Shown one piece after another: positions 36,772 through 45,078 of a DNA stretch of 64,000 bases (the first letter of the stretch is position 1; the number at the start of each line of letters is the position of its first letter). The notes below the pieces were generated by a model. The model saw only the letters and a program-made list of their open reading frames with translations. It did no database searches and was not told the DNA's origin. The position numbers and the translations under genes are program-made. This DNA comes from Streptomyces pseudovenezuelae. GTDB taxonomy: Bacteria > Actinomycetota > Actinomycetes > Streptomycetales > Streptomycetaceae. The stretch is taken from NCBI RefSeq assembly GCF_029892565.1, contig NZ_JARXVH010000003.1, positions 682,001 to 746,000 on the forward strand. Reading direction: 5' to 3'.

Positions 36772-37068
36772 TCAGTCCAGTTCGAGGACGCGCGCGTGCA
36801 ACACCTGACGCTGCTGGAGTGCCGCCCGTACCGCGCGGTGCAGTCCGTCCTCCAGGTACAGGTCGCCCTGCCACTTCACGACATGCGCGAAGAGGTCGCC
36901 GTAGAACGTCGAGTCCTCGGCGAGGAGGGTCTCCAGGTCGAGCTGCCCCTTGGTCGTCACCAGCTGGTCGAGGCGGACCGGGCGCGGCGCGACGTCCGCC
37001 CACTGCCGGGTGCTCTCCCGGCCGTGGTCGGGGTACGGACGGCCGTTTCCGATGCGCTTGAAGATCAC
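36772..37068 (-). CDS. conserved actinobacterial protein, ParB-like motif (annotated by some as VapB-type)
   Basis: 98 residues. MIFKRIGNGRPYPDHG is followed by VAPRPVRLDQLVTTKGQLDLETLLAEDS and FAHVVKWQGDLYLEDGLHRAVRAALQQ. The DGLHR segment in a small alpha-beta protein resembles the ParB/sulfiredoxin nucleotide-binding motif. It is highly conserved in Streptomyces, and similar proteins are sometimes labelled antitoxins, but no toxin gene is adjacent, so that name is not adopted here. Divergent from the HerA-like gene. Confidence 0.75.
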   Translation of the reverse strand: MIFKRIGNGRPYPDHGRESTRQWADVAPRPVRLDQLVTTKGQLDLETLLAEDSTFYGDLFAHVVKWQGDLYLEDGLHRAVRAALQQRQVLHARVLELD

Positions 37069-37172
37069 ACGGAAAGCCTACCGGTCGAGACGTTCCGGGC
37101 GCAGCCATGGCGACGGAGTGCGAGGCTGGAAAAGACGTGCCGAAACGGGGCAAACCGGAACAGGGGTCCGAC

Positions 37173-38774
37173 ATGAGCGACAGCGAGACGGTGCCCGCGG
37201 CCACGACCGGCGAGTCAGTAGGGAGCGCTCCCGCACTTCCGCGGGGCGCCCTGGAGATCGCCGCCGGGTACGCCTTCACCGGACCGGCGCTCGACCTGGG
37301 CGCCCTCATGTGGGAGGGGCAGTGCCTGCCGGACGCGCAGATCCGGATCCCGCTGCCCATGCTCAACCGCCACGGCCTGGTCGCGGGTGCCACCGGCACC
37401 GGCAAGACCAAGACGCTCCAGCTGGTCGCCGAGCAGCTGTCGGCGCAGGGTGTGCCGGTGTTCCTCGCCGACGTGAAGGGCGACCTGTCCGGTATGGCGG
37501 CGCCGGGGGAGGCGAACGACAAGGTGCGGGGGCGGGCCGGCGAGGTCCATCAGGAGTGGACGCCGACCGGCTTCCCGGCCGAGTTCTACGCGCTCGGCGG
37601 CCTCGGCCGCGGCATCCCGCTGCGGGCCACGATCACCAGCTTCGGCCCGGTCCTGCTCTCCAAGGTGCTGCAGCTCAACCAGACCCAGGAGCAGTCGCTC
37701 GGCCTGATCTTCCACTACGCCGACACCAAAGGCCTGGAGCTGCTCGACCTCAAGGACCTGCGCGCGGTCGTCGCCTTCCTGACCTCGGACGAGGGCAGGG
37801 CGGAGCTGAAGAACATCGGCGGACTGTCGACCGCCACGGCCGGCGTGATCCTGCGCTCCCTCACCGCCTTCGAGGCGCAGGGGATGTCCGACTTCTTCGG
37901 GGAGCCGGAATTCGACACGAACGAGTTCCTGCGTACGGCGGCTGACGGCCGGGGCATGGTCTCGGTCCTCGAACTGCCCGCCGTCCAGGACAAGCCGCAG
38001 CTCTTCTCCACCTTCCTGATGTGGCTGCTGGCCGACCTCTTCCACGACCTGCGCGAGGTCGGCGACGCCGACAAGCCGAAGCTGGTGTTCTTCTTCGACG
38101 AGGCGCACCTGCTCTTCAACGACGCCTCGAAGGCCTTCCTGGACTCGATCACGCAGACCGTCCGCCTCATTCGCTCGAAAGGGGTCGGCGTCTTCTTCGT
38201 CACGCAGACCCCGAAGGACGTACCGTCCGACGTCCTCGCGCAGCTCGGCAACCGCGTCCAGCACGCGCTCAGGGCCTTCACCCCGGACGACCAGAAGGCG
38301 CTGAAGGCCACCGTGAAGACCTTCCCGAACCCGGCGTACGACCTTGAGGAGCTGCTCACCGGGCTCGGCACCGGCGAGGCCGTCGTCACCGTGCTGAGCG
38401 AGAAGGGCGCCCCGACCCCGGTCGCCGCGACCCGGCTGCGCGCACCGGAGTCCCTGATGGGCCCGATCGAGGCGACTGCCCTGGATCAAGCGGTCAAGGC
38501 ATCGCAGTTGTACGGACGTTACGCACAGGCTGTGGACAGGGAGTCGGCGTACGAGAAGCTGACGGCCGCGCCGGCGAAGTCCGGGGAGACGCCCACTCCC
38601 GCACCCGCGGCCCCGGCGCCCAAGGGCCGGGCCGCCAAGCCCAAGGAACAGGCATCCATGGTCGAACAGGTCGTCGGCAGCGGGATGTTCAAGTCGCTGG
38701 CCCGTTCCGTCGGCACGCAGATCGGCCGCGAGATCACGCGCTCGATCTTCGGGACGGCCCGGCGGAGGCGGTAG
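37173..38774 (+). CDS. HerA-like ATPase / DUF853 family
   Basis: 533 residues from ATG 37173; the frame is open to 37107. Walker A GATGTGKTKTL at about 71, ADVKGDLSGMA, Walker B in KLVFFFDEAHLLF at about 306, the sensor-like VFFVTQTPKDVPSDVLAQLGNRVQHALRAFTPDD, and a C-terminal MVEQVVGSGMFKSLARSVGTQIGREITRSIFG tail typical of DUF853 (YjgR-like) proteins. The family is related to HerA/FtsK translocases; its physiological role is not established. No NurA-type nuclease gene is adjacent. Confidence 0.9.
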   Translation: MSDSETVPAATTGESVGSAPALPRGALEIAAGYAFTGPALDLGALMWEGQCLPDAQIRIPLPMLNRHGLVAGATGTGKTKTLQLVAEQLSAQGVPVFLADVKGDLSGMAAPGEANDKVRGRAGEVHQEWTPTGFPAEFYALGGLGRGIPLRATITSFGPVLLSKVLQLNQTQEQSLGLIFHYADTKGLELLDLKDLRAVVAFLTSDEGRAELKNIGGLSTATAGVILRSLTAFEAQGMSDFFGEPEFDTNEFLRTAADGRGMVSVLELPAVQDKPQLFSTFLMWLLADLFHDLREVGDADKPKLVFFFDEAHLLFNDASKAFLDSITQTVRLIRSKGVGVFFVTQTPKDVPSDVLAQLGNRVQHALRAFTPDDQKALKATVKTFPNPAYDLEELLTGLGTGEAVVTVLSEKGAPTPVAATRLRAPESLMGPIEATALDQAVKASQLYGRYAQAVDRESAYEKLTAAPAKSGETPTPAPAAPAPKGRAAKPKEQASMVEQVVGSGMFKSLARSVGTQIGREITRSIFGTARRRR

Positions 38775-38794
38775 GCCCCCGCCGGACCTGCGGG

Positions 38795-38917
38795 TCAGCG
38801 GTCCCGTTTCTCCGGGGACCGTTCGGGCCGGGGTTTCTTCACGGCCGGCTTCGGCTCGCTGCGGGCGGCCTCGGCGCGCAGCAGGGCGCGCAGGACCGCG
38901 TACGGGTCTGTGGGCAT
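38795..38917 (-). CDS. 40-residue basic protein
   Basis: A short frame from ATG 38917 (AAGGAA eight bases upstream) to TGA 38795, encoding PTDPYAVLRALLRAEAARS followed by a Lys/Pro/Arg tail (KPAVKKPRPERSPEKR). The N-terminal half would be a single amphipathic helix. Good ribosome-binding site and codon bias, but no family. It converges with the HerA-like gene. Confidence 0.5.
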   Translation of the reverse strand: MPTDPYAVLRALLRAEAARSEPKPAVKKPRPERSPEKRDR

Positions 38918-38973
38918 GGCTGGAGTTCCTTGCGTCGTACGGACGGACCTTGCTCTCGCGGGGAGCGGGTCTG

Positions 38974-39273
38974 TCAGCAGCGCAGGATCACCGTGCGCAG
39001 GGTGTCCGGTGTGCGGGGGAGGACGGCGCCGGCGGGGATCCGGGGCGCCGCGGGGGCCGGTGCCGGCAAGGGGACCGGCCGCAGGGGCACTGCCCGGCGG
39101 TTGGCCGTGCGGACCAGCGGGGGCAGGGCCGCCTCCACGGCGTCGTACTCGACGCTCGCGGTGGCCGGAACCGGCTCGGCCGCACAGGTCTCCCCGGGCA
39201 CCAGGAGGGCGAGCGTCAGCACGAGCACCCGCAGCCAGGCGCGGCTGCGGGAGAGGCTTCGTGCGGTGCTCAC
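38974..39273 (-). CDS. small secreted hypothetical protein
   Basis: 99 residues with a signal peptide (SRSRAWLRVLVLTLALLVPGETCAAEP) and a Pro/Ala-rich mature part ending TLRTVILRC, with two cysteines. The GTG start at 39273 lacks a ribosome-binding site and could lie elsewhere. Overlapping frames on the plus strand look like read-through of GC-rich DNA. Function unknown. Confidence 0.5.
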   Translation of the reverse strand: MSTARSLSRSRAWLRVLVLTLALLVPGETCAAEPVPATASVEYDAVEAALPPLVRTANRRAVPLRPVPLPAPAPAAPRIPAGAVLPRTPDTLRTVILRC

Positions 39274-39339
39274 GGGAGGTGGACTGCCCCCGACGCGCCG
39301 GTGTTCAGTCCGTTCGGGGGCGAGGTCCGCCCGTACGGA

Positions 39340-40005
39340 CTACAGCGCGCGCGGCACCTGCTGGGCCCGGCCCTTGATCCGGACGGCGGTGATGATCTCC
39401 ACGACACCGACCGCGACCAGCCAGATGCCGCCGACCAGGGTGAGGACGGCGACGGACTCGAAGGGCGAGTCGATCAGGACGATGCCGGCGACGAAGGTGA
39501 CGATCCCGAGGAAGACCTGCCAGCCGCGGGCGGGCATGTGCGGGTCGGAGGCGGCGGCCAGGGTCTGGGTGATGCCGCGGATGAGCCAGCCGATGCCGAT
39601 CCACAGGGCCAGCAGCAGGATCGACTGCATCGGGCCGCGGAAGCAGAACAGGCCCAGCAGGATCGACAGGGCGCCGCTGATGAAGGCCAGCACGCGCAGA
39701 GCGGTGGTCTTGTGCGTGCCGAAGGCGGCGACCAGCTGGAAGATGCCGCTGATCAGGAGGTAGAGGCCGAACAGGATGCCGGCCGCGAGGAGGGAGGCGC
39801 CCGGCCAGACGAGGACCAGGACGCCGAGGATCAGGGAGGCGATGCCGGTGACCAGGACGACCTGCCAGGCGGCCTTGGACAGGGCGTGCAGGGGGCCCTC
39901 GAAGGGCGGTTCCGGTGTGTGCGTGCCCGGTGCGGTCGCGGTGCCGGCGTGGACCTTGCGGTCGTCGTACTCCGGGCCCCGGGAAGAAGCGCTCGGCTCA
40001 GTCAT
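39340..40005 (-). CDS. HdeD-family / DUF308 membrane protein
   Basis: 221 residues from ATG 40005. A hydrophilic N terminus of about 60 residues precedes six transmembrane helices with internal repeats (QVVLVTGIASLILGVLVLVWPGASLL, LRVLAFISGALSILLGLFCF, LALWIGIGWLIRGITQT, FLGIVTFVAGIVLI, LVGGIWLVAVGVVEIITA), the DUF308 pattern of the HdeD family. HdeD is tied to acid resistance in enterobacteria; no such evidence exists here. Confidence 0.88.
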   Translation of the reverse strand: MTEPSASSRGPEYDDRKVHAGTATAPGTHTPEPPFEGPLHALSKAAWQVVLVTGIASLILGVLVLVWPGASLLAAGILFGLYLLISGIFQLVAAFGTHKTTALRVLAFISGALSILLGLFCFRGPMQSILLLALWIGIGWLIRGITQTLAAASDPHMPARGWQVFLGIVTFVAGIVLIDSPFESVAVLTLVGGIWLVAVGVVEIITAVRIKGRAQQVPRAL

Positions 40006-40101
40006 GTTCCATGTTTGGATCCGCCGCGCGCCCGGCGCCACCCCTGGGAGCCGGTCGGCTGACACGCGCCGGGAGGCCGCCCGGCGGCCGCGGGGCGGTG
40101 G

Positions 40102-40695
40102 CTATTTCCCGGCGGCCTTGGCCGCCTTCGCCGCGGCCTTCATCTCCTGCTTGTGCGCCCGCACCTTGGCCAGCGACTCAGGGCCGGTGATGTCGGCGAC
40201 GGAGCGGTGGGACTTCGTCTCGCCGTACGCGCCGGCCGCCTCTCGCCAGCCCTTGGGCTGGACGCCCAGCTGCTTGCCGAGCAGCGCCAGGAAGATCTGC
40301 GCCTTCTGCTTGCCGAAGCCGGGCAGCTCCTCAAGGCGCCGCAGCAGCTCGCGTCCGTCGGCGACGCCCTTCCAGACGAGTTCGGCGTTCCCGTCGTAGT
40401 GCTCGACGAGGTACTGGCACAGCTGCTGGATCCGCTTGGCCATGGAGCCCGGGTAGCGGTGCACGGCCGGCTTCTCCGAGAGCAGCGCGGCGAAGGCCTC
40501 CGGGTCCTGCGCGGCGATCTCGTGCGCGTCCAGATCGGCGGCGCCGAGCCGGTCCGCGATCGTGCGCGGCCCCTTGAACGCCCACTCCATCGGGACCTGC
40601 TGGTCGAGCAGCATCCCGGTCAGCGCGGCGAGCGGGGAGCGGCCGAGGAGTTCGTCGGCCTCGGGGTCCTGGGCGAGGTGCAGGGTGACGTCCAT
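40102..40695 (-). CDS. HhH-GPD base-excision DNA repair protein
   Basis: 197 residues. DPEADELLGRSPLAALTGMLLDQQVPMEWAFKGP opens the glycosylase fold, and the helix-hairpin-helix is LRRLEELPGFGKQKAQIFLALLGKQLG, where a catalytic lysine is expected in bifunctional members. The C terminus is a Lys/Ala-rich tail (MKAAAKAAKAAGK) likely to bind DNA. It matches the actinobacterial 'HhH-GPD-type base excision DNA repair' family; lesion specificity is unknown. Confidence 0.88.
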   Translation of the reverse strand: MDVTLHLAQDPEADELLGRSPLAALTGMLLDQQVPMEWAFKGPRTIADRLGAADLDAHEIAAQDPEAFAALLSEKPAVHRYPGSMAKRIQQLCQYLVEHYDGNAELVWKGVADGRELLRRLEELPGFGKQKAQIFLALLGKQLGVQPKGWREAAGAYGETKSHRSVADITGPESLAKVRAHKQEMKAAAKAAKAAGK

Positions 40696-40719
40696 GCGTC
40701 GATTTTCGCGCGTACGCCG

Positions 40720-41430
40720 TCAGCTCGCGCGCCAGTACCCGAGCGCGTGCGTCCGCTCCTTCGGCACGCCCAGCTCTTTGCGCACGTAGGCCGACAGCGT
40801 GCGGGTGGTCCGGGTGTCGCAAGCGATCCAGACGTACGGCGCGTCGGCGTCCGCCAGCGCCTTCGGCAGCTCGGCACGCACCTGCTCGACCAACTCGCCC
40901 CGGGGCAGCCTCCGCACCTCGTGCCGGTCGGAGTCGGTGCGGAAGGGCAGGTCGCCCGCGCCGCCCTCGAACCAGATCGTCGCCGGTACCGAACCGAACA
41001 CGCCGAGCAGGGAGTTGATCGCGGGCAGCGAGGCCGGGTCGCCGATCGCGAGGACGTGGGTGGGCGTGGGTGCCGGCTCCTCGAAGCCGGTGCCCTGGAC
41101 GGTCGCGCCGATGGTGTCGCCGGGCTTCGCGGTCCGGGCCCAGTCGCTGGCGGCGCCCTCGTGCAGGGCGAACTCCAGGTCGAAGGTGCCGGTCGCCGGG
41201 TCGGGGTCGACCAGGGTGTACGCCCGCTGGTGCGGCTTGCCCGCGTTGGTGAACCACAGCCGGGCCCACATGGTCGGGTGGACGCCGGTCGCGGCGAGCA
41301 GACCGCCGTCGGTGAGGCGCAGTCGGCGGTACTCCGGTGTGACGTCCTCGGCCCCGGTCACCGTCAGCGTGAAGTCCTTCGCCCGCATCAGCCGAAGGAC
41401 CGTGCCCTCCCAGCCCCGCCCCTGCGCCAT
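40720..41430 (-). CDS. siderophore-interacting protein (ferric-siderophore reductase, FAD-binding)
   Basis: 236 residues; ATG 41430 has GGAG six bases upstream (GTG 41448 is in frame too). N-terminal FAD domain with HQRAYTLVDPDP (the R-x-Y-[ST] flavin motif) and C-terminal SIP domain with HVLAIGDPASLPAINSLLG, ATIWFEGGAGDLPF and PYVWIACDTRTTRTLSAYVRKELGV. Proteins of this family reduce ferric siderophores in the cytoplasm with NAD(P)H or ferredoxin. A DmdR/DtxR-type iron box lies 41 bases upstream, so it should be induced when iron is low, together with the divergent acylase operon. Confidence 0.93.
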   Translation of the reverse strand: MAQGRGWEGTVLRLMRAKDFTLTVTGAEDVTPEYRRLRLTDGGLLAATGVHPTMWARLWFTNAGKPHQRAYTLVDPDPATGTFDLEFALHEGAASDWARTAKPGDTIGATVQGTGFEEPAPTPTHVLAIGDPASLPAINSLLGVFGSVPATIWFEGGAGDLPFRTDSDRHEVRRLPRGELVEQVRAELPKALADADAPYVWIACDTRTTRTLSAYVRKELGVPKERTHALGYWRAS

Positions 41431-41470
41431 GCCGTCTCCACTCTTCACGTACGATTTCTCCTCGACTTAC

Positions 41471-41489
41471 TTAGGTAAGGCTAACCTAA
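41471..41489. promoter_or_regulatory. DmdR/DtxR-type iron box
   Basis: TTAGGTAAGGCTAACCTAA is a 19-bp near-perfect palindrome that fits the TTAGGTTAGGCTAACCTAA-type consensus bound by DmdR1/DtxR with Fe2+. It lies between the divergent starts of the siderophore-interacting protein (41430) and the acylase (41509) and can control both. Confidence 0.92.
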
Positions 41490-41508
41490 AGGATAGTGAG
41501 GGCACAGA

Positions 41509-44007
41509 GTGGGGACCGAGATCTACCGAGACGCATGGGGCATCCCCCACCTGCGCGCCGCCACCGCCCTCGAACTGGCCCGAGCCCAGGGCGAGGTGAC
41601 GGCCCGCGACCGAGCCTGGCAACTGGAAACCGAACGCCACCGTCTCCTGGGCACCTCGGCGGCCTTCCTGGGCCCGGAGGCGGTCCCCTGGGACGTCTTC
41701 GCCCGCCGAGCCCGCCTGGCGGACACGGCGAAGCGCTGCTTCACGTCCCTGGAGGAACGCGATCCGGAGACGGCGGAGTGGGTGCGGGCGTATGTGGACG
41801 GGGTGAATGAGGGGCTGGCGGCGGTCGCGGAGACGTCGGAGACCTCGGGGGAGGCGCCGAACGAAACGGTGTCCGCCGACCCGCGGAGCGAAACCGCGTT
41901 CGCCGCCCCGGAGTTCGCGCGTGCGGGCCTCGCCCCCGGCCGCTGGGAACCCTGGACCCCGCTCGGCGTGTGGCTCGCCACGCACATCCTCTTCGCCGGT
42001 TTCCCGGCCAAGCTCTGGCGGGAGGAGGCGGTGCGGCACCTGGGCGAGGAGGCGGTCGGCCTGTTCGCCACGGACGGTCCCGGTACCTCCGGGAGCAACG
42101 GCTGGCTGGTGAGCGGGGCGCGTACGACGACCGGTCACGCGGTGATCGCCGGTGACCCGCACCGCTTCATCGAGGACCCCGGCGTCTACCAGCAGATCCA
42201 CCTCTCCTGCCCGGAGTTCGACGTCGTCGGCCTCGCCGTCCCCGGCGTCCCGGGCATCGCCCACTTCGGCCACACCGGCACGGTCGCCTGGGCCATCACC
42301 AACGCCATGGCCGACTACCAGGACCTCTACCGCGAACGCCTCCGCCGCACCGGCGCCGGCATCGAGGCCCTGGGCCCCGACGGACGGTGGCACCGGGCCT
42401 CCCGGCACACGGAGGTCGTCGAGGTGGCCGGGGAGTCCCCGATCGAGGTCGAGGTGATCGAGACGGAACGGGGGCCGGTGATCGCGGGGGGTCCGGAGGG
42501 GCTGGACGGGGGGCTTGTGGGGGACGAGGGGTCTGCTGGGCCGCAGGCTTCGGGCCCCGCTGGCTCGGCCGGGCTCTCGGCTTCGGTCGTCCCCGTCCCT
42601 GCCGCGCCGCAGTCTCCGGGCGGGCTCGGTACCACGGGTGCCTCCGCCTGTCCGGCCGACCTCTCGGCGGGCGTCCCCGTTCCGGCCGGTGCGCAGCCAA
42701 CAGGCGCCGCCTCCTCCGGCGGGCCGCAGGCCCCCGGTGCCGCATCGTCCACCGCGCCGCGGGCCCCCGGAGCCACTCCTTCCGCCCCGCCCCAGGCCCC
42801 CGACATCACCCCCCTCCCCATCCCCCTGGCCCTCGCCCTCCGCTACCCACCCCGAGTCACCGCCGACCTCGGCTTCAGCGCCCTGCTCCCCCTCCTCCGG
42901 GCCCGCCGCGTCGCCGACATCGACCGGGCCGTCGACCTCTGGGCCGAGCCCGTGAACGTCGTGCAGGCCGCCGATACCGACGGCGGCACCCTGCATCGGG
43001 TCGCCGGGAGGGTGCCGTTGCGGGCGGAGGCCAATCGGGTGCGGCTCGTGAATGCCTGGGAGCCCGGGCATGAGTGGCGGGGTTGGCATGAGATGCCCAG
43101 GGCCGGACTCGCCGACGGGATCGCCGTGATGGCCAACCAGCGTGGCCCCGCCACCCCGCTCGGCGTCGAGTTCGCCCCGCCGCACCGGGCCGACCGGATC
43201 GCCGCCCTGCTGGGGGAGAAGGACCAGTGGGCGCCCGGCGACATGCCGGGGATCCACATGGACACCCATCTCGGTTCCGCCGGGCCCCTGTTGGACCACC
43301 TGGCCGCCCTCACCGAGGTCACCGACCTGTCCCCCGACGCCGTCGCCCTCCGCGACCGCCTGCTGCGCTGGGACCGCCGTATGGACGCGGCCGGCGTCGA
43401 CGCGGCGGCCTACGCGGCGGTGCGCGGCGCGGTCGTACGGCGGCTCGCGGGGCACGAGGTGTTCGCCTCGCTCGTCGTGCCGCCCGCCTACCCCGACGTC
43501 TTCCTGCCCTGGCTCGCCCTGCTCCCCCGGATCGCCTTCGCGCTCGAACACCTGCTGCGGGCCGAGGAGTTGTACGGGATCGACCGGGCGGTGGTCGTGC
43601 GGGAGGCGCTGGAGGAGGTCGCCGGCGCGTACGTCGACGTGCCCTGGGGCGGTACCCACCGCCTCGCCCCCTGGCGGGCCCTCCCGCAACCCTCGTACGA
43701 CGAACCGGGGTTGTCCGGCGATCACGACTGCGTGCTGTGCACCTCGGCCGTGCCCGGGCTGACCGACCTGAGCGCGCGCGGGCCGGCCGCACGGTACGTG
43801 TGGGATCTGGCGCGGCGCGAGGACAGCCGGTGGGTGGTGCCGTTCGGGGCCTCGGGTGTGCCCGGTTCGGCCCATCACCGCGATCAACTCCCCTTGTGGC
43901 TCAGGGGAGATCTCGTCCCGGTCGTCACCGACTTCGACCGGCTCACCAAAGAGATCACCGAAGAGATCACCGAAGAGATCGTCAAGGAGACCGAGTTCGA
44001 TGTCTGA
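41509..44007 (+). CDS. penicillin-acylase-family Ntn hydrolase
   Basis: 832 residues from GTG 41509, 20 bases after the iron box, with GTGAGGG upstream. N-terminal chain EIYRDAWGIPHLRAATALELARAQGEVTARDRAWQLE; autoprocessing site before the nucleophile Ser196 in TSGSNGWLVSG; then AVIAGDPHR, FGHTGTVAWAITNAMADYQDLY and VMANQRG, all family blocks. No signal peptide is seen, whereas most known members are exported. An Ala/Pro/Gly-rich stretch of about 110 residues (about 325-440) is inserted in the beta chain. The end repeats EEIT three times (12-bp DNA repeats). The family cleaves amide-linked acyl groups (beta-lactams, acyl-homoserine lactones, the PvdQ siderophore precursor). It overlaps the next gene by 8 bases. 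Confidence 0.9.
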   Translation: MGTEIYRDAWGIPHLRAATALELARAQGEVTARDRAWQLETERHRLLGTSAAFLGPEAVPWDVFARRARLADTAKRCFTSLEERDPETAEWVRAYVDGVNEGLAAVAETSETSGEAPNETVSADPRSETAFAAPEFARAGLAPGRWEPWTPLGVWLATHILFAGFPAKLWREEAVRHLGEEAVGLFATDGPGTSGSNGWLVSGARTTTGHAVIAGDPHRFIEDPGVYQQIHLSCPEFDVVGLAVPGVPGIAHFGHTGTVAWAITNAMADYQDLYRERLRRTGAGIEALGPDGRWHRASRHTEVVEVAGESPIEVEVIETERGPVIAGGPEGLDGGLVGDEGSAGPQASGPAGSAGLSASVVPVPAAPQSPGGLGTTGASACPADLSAGVPVPAGAQPTGAASSGGPQAPGAASSTAPRAPGATPSAPPQAPDITPLPIPLALALRYPPRVTADLGFSALLPLLRARRVADIDRAVDLWAEPVNVVQAADTDGGTLHRVAGRVPLRAEANRVRLVNAWEPGHEWRGWHEMPRAGLADGIAVMANQRGPATPLGVEFAPPHRADRIAALLGEKDQWAPGDMPGIHMDTHLGSAGPLLDHLAALTEVTDLSPDAVALRDRLLRWDRRMDAAGVDAAAYAAVRGAVVRRLAGHEVFASLVVPPAYPDVFLPWLALLPRIAFALEHLLRAEELYGIDRAVVVREALEEVAGAYVDVPWGGTHRLAPWRALPQPSYDEPGLSGDHDCVLCTSAVPGLTDLSARGPAARYVWDLARREDSRWVVPFGASGVPGSAHHRDQLPLWLRGDLVPVVTDFDRLTKEITEEITEEIVKETEFDV

Positions 44008-44608
44008 CCCCTACCGTTCCCGCGCCGCCGCCCACGAGCAGGACGTCGACGGATTCGGCACCGTCCGCGTACTGCCCCTCGACCCGCCCGCCGACGCGGA
44101 CGTGGTGCACGCCTGGGTGGGCGAGGAACGCGCCGCCTTCTGGGGCATGACCGGGCTCACGCGTGACCAGGTCGCCGAGATCTACGCGCACATGGCCGGC
44201 CTCGACACCCATCACGCCTTCCTGGTCGTCAAGGACGCCGAACCGGTCGCGCTGCTGCAGACCTACGAGCCCGAGGCGGACCGGGTGAGCGAGTGCTACG
44301 AGGTGCGGGCCGGTGACATCGGCATCCACGTGCTGCTCGCCCCGGCCGGTGCGGACGGCGCGCTCGCCGGGTGGTCGGCGGCGCTGCTGGGGGCCGTGGC
44401 GACGTATGTGCTGAAGACGCTCGACCGGCCGCGGGTCGTCGTCGATCCGGACGTGCGCAACGAGAAGGCGATCGCGCGTTTCCTGCGGCTGGGGTTCGAG
44501 CCGGGGCCGGTGGTCGTGCTGCCCGAGATCGATCTGCCGGACGTGCATCTGCCGGAGAAGAAGGCCCAGCTGGCCTTTCTCGCCCGGGAGGTAGCCTTCC
44601 CCGGGTGA
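44000..44608 (+). CDS. AlcB/IucB-type GNAT acyltransferase (siderophore hydroxamate acylation family)
   Basis: 202 residues; ATG 44000 inside the end of the acylase gene. The sequence follows the AlcB/IucB/DesC pattern: ADVVHAWVGEERAAFWGM, AFLVVKDAEPVALLQTYEP, AGDIGIHVLLAP, and RVVVDPDVRNEKAIARFLRLGFE. These enzymes acylate N-hydroxylysine, N-hydroxyornithine or hydroxy-diamines during hydroxamate siderophore synthesis. No monooxygenase, decarboxylase or NIS synthetase gene is present nearby, so it may act with a siderophore pathway elsewhere. Stop overlaps the next start (GTGA). Confidence 0.87.
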   Translation: MSDPYRSRAAAHEQDVDGFGTVRVLPLDPPADADVVHAWVGEERAAFWGMTGLTRDQVAEIYAHMAGLDTHHAFLVVKDAEPVALLQTYEPEADRVSECYEVRAGDIGIHVLLAPAGADGALAGWSAALLGAVATYVLKTLDRPRVVVDPDVRNEKAIARFLRLGFEPGPVVVLPEIDLPDVHLPEKKAQLAFLAREVAFPG

Positions 44609-45078
44609 CCCCCGAGGACCTCGTCGCCCACTACGGACTGGAGCCGATTCCGCGCGAGGGCGGGCTGTTCAGACAGACCTGGGCGGGCCCGGAGCGCGCG
44701 GACGGCCGGCCGGCGGGCACCGCGATCGTCGCCCTGCTGACGGCCGACGACTTCTCCGCCCTGCACCGCCTGCCCACCGACGAGATCTGGCACTTCTACC
44801 TAGGCGACCCCCTGGAGCTCCTCCTCCTCGCTCCGGACGGGACCTCCGCCACGGCGGTCCTCGGACCGGACGTGCTCGGTGGCCAGCGGCCTCAACTGAC
44901 CATCCCCGCCGGGACCTGGATGGGCGGCCGGGTCGTCGCGGGCGGCGCGTGGGCGTTCTTCGGGTGCACGATGGCGCCCGGGTTCACCTACGAGGGGTAC
45001 GAGCACGGAGACGCGGACGCGCTCACGGCGCGGTATCCGGACCGCGCGGACCGGATCGCGGGACTGTGCCGTCCATGA
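44605..45078 (+). CDS. cupin, DUF985 family
   Basis: 157 residues from GTG 44605. TPEDLVAHYGLEPIPREGGLFRQTW, TAIVALLTADDFSALHRLPTDEIWHFYLGDPLELLLL and TIPAGTWMGGRVVAGGAWAFFGCTMAPGFTYEGYE are DUF985/Cupin_5 signatures; His in HRL and HFY and Glu in DEIWHF could bind a metal. Function of the family is unknown. It is translationally coupled on both sides (GTGA before, ATGA after), so it belongs to the iron-box operon. Confidence 0.88.
   Translation: MTPEDLVAHYGLEPIPREGGLFRQTWAGPERADGRPAGTAIVALLTADDFSALHRLPTDEIWHFYLGDPLELLLLAPDGTSATAVLGPDVLGGQRPQLTIPAGTWMGGRVVAGGAWAFFGCTMAPGFTYEGYEHGDADALTARYPDRADRIAGLCRP

Noticed and set aside
36772-37068. Calling this gene a VapB antitoxin
   Set aside because: No toxin gene is adjacent and the sequence looks more like a ParB-type fold; the label is not supported by context.
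41467-43887. An 806-codon minus-strand frame opposite the acylase
   Set aside because: No recognisable domain, crosses the iron box and the acylase start; the acylase on the plus strand has intact family blocks.
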